Positions 1-11,104 of a stretch of DNA of 64,000 bases are shown in pieces (position 1 is the first letter of the stretch; each line of letters begins with the position of its first letter). A program made the position numbers and the translations under genes. Origin of the DNA: Terfezia claveryi (Eukaryota > Ascomycota > Pezizomycetes > Pezizales > Pezizaceae); NCBI GenBank assembly GCA_015179025.1, contig WHUX01000044.1:186001-250000 (forward strand). The letters run 5' to 3'. Below the pieces are notes generated by a model. The model did not search any database, was not told where the DNA came from, and worked only from the letters and a program-made list of their open reading frames with translations.

Positions 1-76
1 CTGTGACTCCTACAGGATTTCTTGTTCAACTCGCACCGCACAATTCAGCTCGCATAATGCCGTCTCAACACATCAG

Positions 77-303
77 CTCATGGTCGAAACCTGAGTCGGA
101 GCGCTTGGTCGCTTGGATGGAAGATAACAAGAGGAGCTACGGGAAAAGCAAATAACATGGCATAAGCTTATAAAAGCTCAGGTATTCACAGATGAAGAAC
201 ATATCACTGCGAAGAGAATTACAGATAAAGCAACAAATATGAAGCGATCATTGAAGGAGGCTCAATGCATACGGAAGAAAGAAAGAAATGCAGTACTAGG
301 ATA
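77..303 (+). pseudogene. SANT/Myb-like DNA-binding domain relic, frameshifted
   Basis: Two short frames join across a one-base shift near position 155. The first reads SWSKPESERLVAWMEDNKRS, the second continues with HKLIKAQVFTDEEHITAKRI. Spaced tryptophans, the acidic first helix and the KRITDKATNMK ending resemble the Myb/SANT-like proteins that accompany fungal DNA transposons. No start codon is in the window and the frame ends at 303, so this is at best the remnant of a longer gene running in from the left edge. The family call rests on pattern memory only. Confidence 0.35.
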
Positions 304-304
304 G

Positions 305-495
305 TTTTGTATATAGGCCTGAAGGAGATCAAACAAGTCCTCAAGATCCCCCTCATAATCATTCTCCTCATCTGATGAAGATGCCAATGTATAGGCACAT
401 ACGGTATTTTCAGCATCAATTTCGAGTTGATATAGAGCTTGAGCTTTTTCCGTTCTTCGAGGCAATGATTGTAGGTAGTGATGATATCTACGTCA
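305..495 (-). pseudogene. possible DNA-transposase N-terminal fragment
   Basis: A minus-strand frame without an ATG encodes a helical, acidic stretch (ending DLEDLFDLLQAYIQNYPS near 305) after a basic PRRTEKAQALYQLE segment. Composition and order resemble the N-terminal, pre-catalytic region of fungal PIF/Harbinger-type transposases, and it lies next to a Myb/SANT-like relic, which is the usual partner in that superfamily. No catalytic residues are present. It could equally be an unrelated degraded gene. Confidence 0.25.
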
Positions 496-3400
496 TGTCA
501 CTTACAGGAAATTCATTTAAGCCGGTCAATATGTTTCAGTTATTTTGGTTAGTGCGTGGCTTACGCTAAAAACCTGGTACATGATACAGGATTCTACAGC
601 AACTTATTGACCACCACTAGTATTAGGATCGCTCTGGCTTCTGAGGAATATACCGGAGCGATCGTACCGAGCCGCCCTATACATACGAATTTCATAGTTT
701 GTTCAATATTCTATGTTCTACTTACTAGGCCTCTAATATCGAACAGCAGAAGCCCGAATTTTCTTATGTCCTAGCACGGTACTTGCATGGTACTCCATTC
801 CCGGTATATGAGAAGTCATATGACACTTTCCACTTCTTGTTGCCCAGTCTAAAGCCCACATTTTTGTTGGGCCAAGTTAAGTCGCATAGGGGCTAGAGTT
901 TTCAGTACAAATGGACCCATGCAACCCAATCTCGTATATTAAATTTGTTAAAAAGTGTAAGGGGGTGGCCATGAGGTTGTTGCAAGTACTAGCGTGAAAT
1001 GTTGTTGTTGCCTCGCCCACAACAAACCTTCGAACCAATTCATTTCGCAATAGACTACATACCTACTTCCATCAGTCCTCCGCGGAAATGAATCCCAATA
1101 GGATTGTTGTTTGGCACGGGAGACTTACCTTAAGCGTGTGATGACAACTACAGGAACTCTTGTCCTACCAAAGGCTGGTTACCAACAATGTACGTATGTA
1201 CATATGTAAAAACCTGAACTTTAGCTCAAATCTCTTTAGTCTTTGAGACTCGAACTCCAATGACGGGGCAATCCATATGCGTGCTGTGGAAGCCACCATA
1301 CCATATGACAAGAGGCCAGGGCACAGAGCCAAAAAAAATCCCGGATAAACCATAGGGTATACAGGTGCTGAGATTTGCCTAACCAAGTAGCATTGAAGTA
1401 GACCTACAGCAAAACCCGAAGCGAGGCCTAGATCTATGATCTCCCGTTTGATCTATAATGATCAAGTCATGCAGACGAGCCATGATATTATAGCAAAGCA
1501 CCAGTGAACGACAGAGGGAGGAGCAATGCAATGAGCTTCTTTCGTATTGTTCAATTCTATAGAACCCTGCCGTGGAAATTGCTGGAAATTTACGAACATA
1601 CATTATTTAATAGAGGTGGTCAATTGTTATTACCAATGAAGCTAATGTTCAATTACGAAGCGCCTTGGCAAAGCAAAACTGCAAATTTTAATTGACCTCT
1701 CCCTCAATTAAATCTTCTGGTTAAGCCTGCTAAGTAACATCGAAATCAAATTGCCACGATTCACGCAACAGGGGGTGTTGCTGAACCACCATTGGGGGAT
1801 AATAGAGCGGCTTATACAGGTGCTTCCCGGAGATAACATGATGTTAGAGCTGCTGGTAGAGGTTTGAATATTGGGTGACGTCGTGATGTTGAGGTGATGT
1901 CGTGATGTTGAAGGGTGAGATCGTGATGTGGACTAGGGTGCTGATTTAATTTTAACTAACCTTAAAATTAGGAGTTCAATCAAATTGCAATTAAGTGCCA
2001 ACAGGCTATACATTAAGACTCTGGCCAATGAGAGGTGAGGCCAAGGTGCCAAGGCGCTTTGTAATTGACATTAGCTTGATGGAAATAACCATTGACCACC
2101 TCGTGATGCCATTCCTATACAGCTCATATTATTCCACCGGCAGTTTCCTTTCGGTCATAGTCCGAAAACTAATTCAGCTAAATAGAACTGAGAACCCGAA
2201 GCGTATGCTCATCATCGCAAATTTGTAATATAGTGAATATCCCAATATCGCCTATTTTATTATTATAATCGCCGAGTCATCTTAGACTGTCTTATTGGCC
2301 TGACTGAATCAACTAATGTAGCGCCCGGCAGTTGTATATTTTAGGTTGCAAAGGATCGGCGCCTTGATTCACGTGAGTAATAAGAGCAGTAGGTAGGCTG
2401 GTCGCGAGGACAAATTACTTCTTCAACACAGACTTGAAAGGCTTCTATATTAATGAGTCTTAATACTGTTGAGTAATGTTGGTTTCCACACCAAAACTGC
2501 TAGTTTTGGAAGACATTCCAAAAATAAGCAGGTGACTTATTCCTTCACAAATTCAAAAATAACTATCAAAAACTAGGTAAGCTTTGAACGACATTGCGTT
2601 TACTGGTACGTGCTCTAAGAATTTGAAGAAGGGGAAGGATACAAGGGAAATTTTTACCTGCAAGGTACCTGTCAAACCACTTTGTAGCTTTCCAAATTTC
2701 TCAAAAAGTGGAATACATATCAATTTCTGAGCTTAAACTTAATAGGCAGTGTTTTACCACACATTGATTCATAGTGTTGGTAATTTCTCACATTGGCGTA
2801 CTTTTACGACCGCTGACTTATTACTTCGCTTGATAGAAATCGTGGATGGGTGTTTATTGCAGATTGATGGTAGTCTTGTTGGCACGATTGATGGCACCCT
2901 AGTGAGGAACTGCGTTAGACTACTCTCTAATTGTACCATAGGAGGCCACATCGGTATCGGAACAGCAGAACATGCTCTGTTCGGTAAAACACTGACAGTT
3001 GACTGCAGCTCGTAGGTAAGTCCATATGGGGTACACTTCCTATACGAGCCGCCTACCACAGGAGCTCGGTAATGCCATCTACTTTTCTCCTTCCGGCACG
3101 AGACTACTTCTTACAAGAAGAGAGAAGGAGAAAAAAAGATAAGCGAAGCTGCTCCTTCGGTTGCTTAATGCGTATGATCTGGCATTACATTTAAATTAGA
3201 TATTACGGAGTTATGCAACAATATTTAGCCTTTTTCCCGTTTTTGACTGGTTGCATTACCTCCTACTGTACTGAGCTCAGATAATACAGCTGCTGTTGAT
3301 CAGACCTAGTTACATACCCAATTGCAGTTATCTTAGGTTCCTGACTCATGCGTGTACAAGATTGAGTTAAGTGCAGCACGAATCTTTTGCTCAGAAGATT

Positions 3401-6400
3401 GGAACCTTGGCAATCTTTGGCCATTTACTTTCGTTCCTGCAGGATCACCTCGTGGCACAATAACATGGCGAGTTTACTGATTCCTATCTTGGGGTTTATG
3501 CTCTATGGTCCCTTTCCAGCCCCCAGTTCCTTATTACTTCTCCGTACAGCAGCAGTAAATGACCAGACTGTAGTAAATACTGTAGCTATTTTTGCGTCAA
3601 CAACACACGGGCCATGCTCTGGTTATCTCTGCCTTGAAAGCGCAAGATAAATTCCAGCCACCTCAGCTCAGCCCTGGCGGTGCACGTGTGATCTTTCCAC
3701 ACCGGTGGAACTCTGCCAACGTATGTCAATAACTGCTATCCCTAGATAGAGAATCCTCTCCAACCCTAGCCCCAGGCCCCATACCCTGAATTCAATAGCA
3801 TTATGCAGTATGTAGCTCCCTGATGGGCGGCCAATCTCCGCGCGATCGAAGGCGGATGATCACCGCCAGGAGGCGAAAAGTTTTCACCCACCCCTCAGTC
3901 TCTGACAGCTGTCATTGGATGAGATTATGGATGTAACCAGACTAGTTTAAAAGCCCTGTTCAAAGATTTTACTCGGCCTTGGTAGCCGTATGAGCCTGAG
4001 CTTTAGGGGTATGAGGCTTGCGTTCCTAGTTGGGGGCCAGGCTTAGGCGCATTTAGAAGAACGAAAGGTCGTCTGACCGGCTTTTTCTATCCATAGACTG
4101 TCGAGCACCGTAAAAGGCTACGCAAGATACTAGCACAGCTTGATCCACGTTAAGCAACCAGCCTGGCAGCAGCTGGGGGAACATCCTGTAAGCATACAAT
4201 GAAGCAAAGGGAGGGGCGTGAGTGTAGGGCCAGTGCTCTGAAGCCGCATTGCGTCTTGATAAGGCTTCTCTGGATGTTGAAGGATATCCCCTGTCAACCA
4301 GGCTAGGTGAATCCGAGTTTGGGGATCACCCTTGGTGGGCACTCCATGGGCTCCATCTTAGAGATTACCCAGACTACCTAAGCCAAACCCAATCAAAGCG
4401 GCATGCGTGGGGCAAAGCTGGAGGCGAAAGGGACTATTTTCTTGACAAGGCTCAGTTGACCTAACGAGGGCAGATGTTTTTTGCATTCAACTACTATGGA
4501 TGGATGGGCAAGTGGCAAGTGTAGAGGGCAAGTGCCAGCTGCAGACTATATGTATACGCATACTGGGGCGAATTGTATGTAATTGACACATGTCCATGAT
4601 TGACCATTAACATTGAATGAATGTCTGCTGACCTTCTTACGAAATTTTCGAACCTTCATGCATGATACAATGTGCATGATTACTCGCAGGCAAGGTCAGG
4701 TCAGGTCGCAGACCCTTGCCATGAAATTTGAGGTGGTGAAAAAATTTCGATCTATCATAATCATGAGTGCATGCTCAGAGTACACATAAAACTTACCCTC
4801 AAACTTTGTCAGCACTGAAAGCTAACTGATTACCGTTACTGCAATACATGCCACTCCATGAGGCGCAAAGATTTCCCCGTGTCAGCTGGTCAAATTCCCC
4901 CCACAAACTTCTGAACAACTAATATTTTCCAGGGTCTGTTTCGCATTGTCGTCATATATGCTTATTGCATTCGCTTATCTCGCTAGCGATGTTTCCTTCA
5001 AACATAGGTAACTGTTCTCAATCTCAAACTTTTGACAAGCGAGCGAGATATCCGAACTCACATGCAACATAAGTAGTTATATCCAGTGCCCCACTTCTCA
5101 ACTACTCGGTACAACGATAAATTATTGTCATGCATGAGGCCCGCAGTTTCAACTGAATTTGGTGGCCTGGCCAATCAATTCTGTCTACACGATGCATGCA
5201 CGACAGTAATTTCTCGCTGTACTGTACGGAGTACTCGCGATTTTTGTGGTCATGCGCCAGCGGTTCTTCCCAGGAACTGTTCCTGCGCATGCAACCGGAT
5301 GTCCCTTGCTATCAGTCTTGGATTGTCTCAATTGATTATCATTTTTTTTTTTTTTCGAAATTAATCCCTGCACGGGCATGGCGCCACTACATAGGCATCT
5401 TTCGCCATGCTTTGTGGATTGTGGGGGATTTACGTTACAGGGTCCGAATCAGGTATCCACGATCGAAAAAACACAACTATGGGGACCCATGTCATGCAAT
5501 GGCGTATGGTCCAGACAACTTATGGAGAGAGAGCACGTGGGGAGTGCTTTGGGTAAGTGTGCGGGAGCTCATGGAAGTTTGAAGGAAAAGCCTTGAGGCT
5601 GATGGTTTCCATGAATAATCAATCTCCCTTCAACAAAAGGATGCGCGAGTTGGCACCTACGTGTATAAACGACGAGATTTCTTCGCTGCACTACTACGCA
5701 CATCATGCGAAACTCGGGTACATCGTTACTATACGGATGCTTTCCATCCAATGTGGGGCTCTCATGCGGAAGATAAGACTCCCGTTCCGAGCCTGATATC
5801 CGCAACCTGTGAAGGACCATTCATATGATTAAGATGGCCACACATTTGCAGTCAATGAAAATCTTGTGAGAGGAGAGTAGGGGTATTAAAGATACGATAG
5901 ATACGTCAACAACTGTCAGGCACAACTACAGGCCTGCACGTGTGACGGAGATTCACTCCGCAATTCAGCCAAATTGTATATCAAGATTGCTTCAGCCTAC
6001 TGACACAGAAATGTGTCGGCTGGACTGCGTGAGACAACGGCAGCAGTCCCGAAATCACTTGAGACAGGGGATGCTGGATTGCTAAAGCAGTTGAATCTGT
6101 GAGCCTGGTCTCTCGCTCTTGCTGAAATCTCAGACATAGCCAGCACCAAGATGAAGGTAAGTAAAATAATCAATATAAAGGCAGAAAAACGATAAAATGT
6201 TCCGTTTCTGCGAACTGATCAAAGCAAAAGAGATGTCTGAGCAATCCCGGTTCTCAAAATTGCTTCCGATTGATCCCGTCTCTTAAAGAACTAGCTCAGC
6301 AGCGGGAGTGTGTTAAAAATTTTTGTTTCCGCATGCTGATCATCACCACTTTTCGTTCTAAACTTGACTAACAACTTCATTAAGTACAGGTAGCTTGCGA

Positions 6401-8490
6401 GCAGAATAGGCACGTGGGGGGGCTGGGCTTAATTGCAACTTGGGTGGCCACCTCATTATTATAATACCCCTGCTACAAAAAAATTGAAGGACCAGGTAAG
6501 GCTACGTCTCTGGTCTTTTCGGTACCATACAACGCCTTAGTGGAATTACTCCCAGTTCGCCACCTTACGCTTCCCTAAAACAAACAACGGCGGCGTCGAA
6601 GTCTCCCCTTTCGACGGCGAGGCCTTTCCAAGCGCCTGTATACATGTGAGTGGTTGCTGACACGAGACTAGGGCAGTGATTCGAATGAACAATAGCTATG
6701 TACAAAGACAGTACATAGCCAAAAGGCAGACTGACGCCGACCAATCACGGAGATTTGAAAATGGAGCGAAAAATACATACTGGAGCCAAGAATTCTCGAT
6801 AAGGGCACCTAAGTAAATTGGCAGCAGTGGGGGCCTTGGATGCGGTCAAATCATGAAACACCCATACGCATTCAGCGTTATCCTTTAGTTGAGGATTTTA
6901 GTTGAAGAAATGCTTTTGCCCCGACGTTACTTCCGAATCCCGGAGCTGATCCTTACCCTTGTGAATCGGGCTGAAGCCCAGCCGAAGAGCCCCAGAATGA
7001 ACCTACCAAGATTTAGGATTCTTTGTGGACAATAAAAACCCCGCGTGTGCCGCGGATAATGTCGGAAGAACTTGGGAATCGATATCTTTGGCAGCTCCCG
7101 TTGAGCTGAGCGGTGACTAGTACATACGAGTTTACGACAATAGAGCAGAGCTCCATAAGGTACCCTTAGCCAACAAGGCCATGGCATTTTTCTTACCATA
7201 TATTCACCTAGTTGAGTTTAGTAGACAAGATTCGCTTTCTAAAGGAATTAGGTAAAATTTCGCTGTTGAAATATTCAGCTGTGGACATGGCATAATCCTA
7301 GGGACAGTTGCCGTATTTTACTACGTAATTTTTGGATGCAGAAACCTGAATCACAGTTCCTTAGACACTGCATTGATGGTTGGGTGATGCATCCATCAAA
7401 CATAGCACATATATACCTCTCCGCCTATATGTAGCTATTAATCTAACAAAATTCCTCATAACAACTGGCCAGGACAAACACGCAATTGACGCACGTGGGC
7501 TTACCGAATGAAACGATAGATTTTCTCTTGGTTACCTTGGTTGGTTTGAAGCCGCATTCGCGGCTATGTTTCGCGACCATTCCCCAGCGCTAGGCAGATT
7601 TCGTTCATTTACCTGCCTTGCTTTCATTGTGGTATGTTTCTCGACTGTAGTAGGTACGTTATTCCCCAACCTGCATGCAGCTGTAGGTCGTGCATGCGAG
7701 CGTCTTTGGGTGTTGGCCAGTGGAATGGTATGTACCCCCACATCATGCTTACAGCAACAGAGCCTTTTTTTTTTCTGGGACGGATTTATGCTGATCTGAG
7801 CACGAGACTAGTTACTCTAAAGTGTGTGCATGTGGAGAAGACGCGAAAGCAAATATCCACCCTGCTCCAGCTTGGAAATTCGATAAAGTTGCCTTTTGAG
7901 CCTGCGTCAGAAATTGTATTCTTACATATATTTTGTGCCCTGATGAGAAGCCAACAGGTGCACAGGAGGACATTAAGCATAGTCTGATAGTACGTACATT
8001 CATCTATCCTCTGCCTACGATAGAAACAATCCGTAACCAACTGCGGTGGTAATAATTAGTCTGGTCCACAGGTCCTCATCCCCTTCTACACTTTTTGCCC
8101 CACATATTTGTTTTTTTCTTCTTTTGCGGATTGTACCTCAGGTGCTCCACTTTGGGAAATAGAACTGCCAGGGAGCTGACTTCAGAAATATCCAATAATC
8201 CTGACATATCGAATTTGCCCTGCTTTCTGATTTGTTCACCGAAAATTCTGGACTTGCTCTTGGCTTGCTGTACATGTATATACGTATCGGAGCCCTGGCC
8301 GTAATTGAAGGACGCTTTACCGGTACTTTGGCGGTTTTATGTTTGAGAACCTCCTTGATCGACTCTCTGTTCGAGTTGCTCTCCCCAGGTATTCCAAACC
8401 TAACGAGGAAGCGAGCTCGGGCTTCCAATTTGGGTGTGGGCCGTCAGTAACTGGCCGGCCATGGCTCATGGGGCTCATGTCTCGAGAAAT
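496..8490. other. long intergenic stretch without supported genes
   Basis: All frames here are short, mutually overlapping and without recognisable motifs. Base composition is mixed, with a 14-base T run near 5342 and a T run near 7766. I see no tRNA, no transposase motif and no conserved domain. It may be old decayed transposon sequence or a large regulatory interval upstream of the bZIP gene, but nothing in the sequence decides this. Confidence 0.5.
1874..1932 (+). repeat. short tandem repeat built on TCGTGATGT
   Basis: Three imperfect copies of a roughly 20-base unit containing TCGTGATGTTGA follow each other. It is a minor local expansion without coding meaning. Confidence 0.5.
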
Positions 8491-8497
8491 ATTATTG

Positions 8498-8606
8498 TAT
8501 TTCCCCCCCACCACCCCTCCTCCTCCGGCACACTCCCTTTGTGTATAACATGTTCGTTTTCCCCCTCCTCAATATCCCCTTTCTCCTTCTCTTCTATTCT
8601 CGACAG
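8498..8606 (+). promoter_or_regulatory. pyrimidine-rich tract upstream of the bZIP gene
   Basis: A strongly C/T-biased stretch (runs such as CCCCCCCCACCACCCCTCC and TCCCCTTTCTCCTTCTCTTC) lies about 0.45-0.55 kb upstream of the bZIP start codon. CT-rich tracts just upstream of transcription starts are common in filamentous fungal promoters. No TATA box was assigned, so the promoter role is inferred from composition and position. Confidence 0.35.
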
Positions 8607-8812
8607 AGCCAACGGGAGCTTTCTCGGGTATATATCGCGTTCTCGTTCAGACTCTCCTACGCCATATTCATTAGACCCATCGCATTGTCATCCTGCGGTA
8701 CAGATATTGCCTATATCGATAAATATCGATAAGGAAGAATATAACACCGTCACAACCCCCCCGCATTCGTAGCCATTTTCATTACAAACAATTTTTTCTT
8801 TCTAACTTGCAA

Positions 8813-8822
8813 CGTCATGACG
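8813..8822. promoter_or_regulatory. palindrome CGTCATGACG, two bZIP-type half-sites
   Basis: This perfect 10-base palindrome holds two inverted TGACG half-sites about 220 bases before the bZIP start codon. TGACG is the core half-site of CRE/ATF-type bZIP proteins. The arrangement (CGTCA directly followed by TGACG) is not the classical TGACGTCA, so self-regulation is only a possibility. Confidence 0.3.
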
Positions 8823-9009
8823 AAACAAAAATCCCCGCCTACGGAGGTAAAGCGCCCCGCCCACACCTTTCACTCCGCAAATTAAAAATAAAATTTAACG
8901 CTCAAGCGAAAACTCCATTTGCTGAGCCGCATCTTTCCCCTTTCTCGCTTCATGTCACTTTGCAATTCTACCTACAAATCCTTGCATTCCTTTTGAAGCT
9001 CTGCTGGTC

Positions 9010-9165
9010 ATGAGCGCTGACACGGGACCATCTTTGCGAAATGCAGTCAAACAATCCGAATGCTTCTCGATTGAGAGACAATCAGCGGCGCTCGCGCGCT
9101 CGCAAGAAGGAGTATGTTGCAACGCTGGAAGCCAAGTATCAAGAATGTCAGCGGATGGGTGTTGA
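9010..9165 (+). promoter_or_regulatory. upstream ORF overlapping the bZIP start codon
   Basis: An ATG at 9010 opens a 51-codon frame that differs from the bZIP frame and ends at TGA 9163-9165, well past the bZIP ATG at 9041. If the mRNA leader includes it, scanning ribosomes meet this ATG first and would bypass the main start. Overlapping upstream ORFs control several fungal bZIP genes, but conservation and expression here are unknown. Confidence 0.4.
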
Positions 9166-10596
9166 AGCAAGTATTGAGATTCAGAACGCTGCTAGGACTG
9201 TAGTGAAGGAGAATTCAAGACTCAAAGAGTTGTTGAAGAAGGTTGGTCTGGTGGATGAGGAAGTCGACAAGTGGCTGCACGAAGGAGGACTAGAAAGTGG
9301 CGCGGTGGAAAGAGTTCAGAACAGTCTGGGGCGCAGGCCATGTCCACCTCTAGAGGGGGGGCCCATTGAGGGCTGCTGTGGAAAACCAGGCTCCCGTGCT
9401 GAAATGTTGGCGAGAAGATCAAGTACTGGCGGCATGCTCATGAAGGTGGGTAGATTTCTTTCCTGTGCGATTATAAACTATATCAGAGTTCGCATTTCTG
9501 ACGAACAGTGAAGGTGAATACCCCCCCGGCACCCCTACAGCGGCGGGCATCGATCATGCCGGATAGCACTGGCATTTCCCCGATGCTTCCTGCTCGGACA
9601 ACAATGATGCAAAAGACCCCTTCTCCCCTCAAAACACAACTGCAACTACAAACCTCTCTCTATAGTCCGTCTCAAGGCTACCCAACGCCCACTATGACAG
9701 CTACACCCACCTCAACTACTTCTTCATCGCCTTATTGTCAGGCTACATCCTTACCCCTCAACAGATCGGCAATCACGTCATCCTCGGCAACTGGATACAA
9801 TCCTCATTCACCCCTTCATGTTGCATCTACAACGGCTGCAACGTTTGCTACACTAACATCAAGCACCACGCCTCCTCCGATCCTCCCGGGGGCAGTAAAT
9901 GGATGGAATAATTGTCAGATACAGCCACAGCTACCACCACCAGCGCTTTCACCCACGGTCCTGAACGCTTTCCTCCAAAGTCAACAACATCAGCATCAAG
10001 CGCAACAACAACGACGATTACAAGCAGGAGCTATGAGACCACTACAACACTTGCAACAACAACAACAGCAGCAGCAGCAGCATTATCAACAATTTCGGCA
10101 GGAGCAGCATGAACAGCAGCAACAGCAACAACTTGCAGGCCCAAACCGGACTCAATGTAACGTTGCTTCACACATCATTGAACAGTTTCATCAAGACGGA
10201 TTGACAGCTGGTATGCAGGAGGAGCTCTGCCCTGGAAGAATTCACGACAGCCAGAGTCCTATCGATCAGCAAAGCGCATATTCATTCCAGCAACCACAAG
10301 AGGGACGATCTCGGAGATTGAGCGACCATTGCTGTGGAGGGTTTATTGATTGTCATGATAACGACGAGGATGAGCTTGGGGATGATGGGAGTGGCGGAAG
10401 TGCCAATGGGTATGACAGTGGAGATGGGATATCTATGGATAGCATGGATCATGGGATGGGATTGGGAACTATGGATATTGGCGGTGGGAGAGGATGTGAG
10501 AATAGTGATGGACAAGGCGCGAGACAGGATAGTCTATCAACATGTTCGGTGGATAATGGGGTGTTGTATGGAATCATAAATAGGATAGTGGGATAG
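9041..10596 (+). CDS. bZIP transcription factor with glutamine-rich region
   Basis: Predicted nuclear DNA-binding regulator of about 496 residues. Exon 1 (9041-9445) starts MQSNNPNASRLRDNQRRSRARKKEY: the basic region NxxxSR/RRSRARKK is followed by a heptad-like helix (LEAKYQECQRMGVEA, then ENSRLKELLKKVGL), typical of the fungal YAP-like bZIP group. The intron is best placed at 9446-9513 (GTGGGT donor, CTGAC branch, AG acceptor), joining to VNTPPAPLQ. Splicing at the earlier AG (9508) would hit TGA at once. Exon 2 carries a Ser/Thr/Pro-rich segment, long glutamine runs encoded by CAA/CAG near 10040-10140, and a Gly/Asp-rich segment. The conserved C-terminal pieces (NRTQCNVASHIIEQF and CSVDNGVLYGIINRIVG) match the cysteine-containing end of this family. 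In-frame upstream sequence has a stop, so 9041 is the only good start. Target genes cannot be inferred. Confidence 0.85.
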
Positions 10597-10858
10597 CGTT
10601 CGACAACTGGGACGGAATGGGGTTGCTGGACAGGTGCTCCAGCTTAATCAATTAACTCTAGTTTGTTTAGGGATCGGATGGGTATATGTAGGATACGGTG
10701 GGATATTGGCTTTGGTGGATTGGCGGAATTTATGTTCCCGGAAGGATAGGGACACTGGGTGGGAGAGATTATAGAGTGATGGATAGTGATGTACACCTCT
10801 GGATTCCATCTCACGAGCCTTTTATGGCTCCCCGGAGTTGAGCTGCTTGCGACTCTAA

Positions 10859-11104
10859 GGTGAGCTCAGCCCGTGGTTTCTGGCGGTGGCGGACATGGTT
10901 TCCAACTTCCGAGCCGCCTCAAGTCCTTCCACGTGGATTAATGACCTCCTTGACGGCGAATGTGTCCATGTACCGAATACTAATAGTGCTAACGTCATTT
11001 ATGGCTGGGCAATGTCGATGTGCCCCTACTGGCCCTTTGATAGTTACGACGTCGGCTTCACCGCCGCGGCTATTACTCCTCCTTCTCAGCCTTCCTCACA
11101 GTAG
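10859..11104 (+). other. short open frame, uncertain coding status
   Basis: An 81-codon open frame follows a stop at 10856 and ends at TAG 11102-11104. It contains a hydrophilic then tryptophan/tyrosine-containing segment (WINDLLDGECVHVP, CPYWPFDSYD). It could be a terminal exon of an unrecognised gene or part of the bZIP 3' region. No homology is recognised and no upstream exon was found. Confidence 0.15.

Noticed and set aside
1240..1260. Minus-strand GGAGTTCGAGTCTC resembling a tRNA T-arm
   Set aside because: Preceding sequence forms no D or anticodon arm, and no acceptor stem pairs.
2749..3059. Two overlapping ORFs of 88 and 96 codons on opposite strands
   Set aside because: They are mutual shadows; neither has recognisable motifs, splice context or codon bias.
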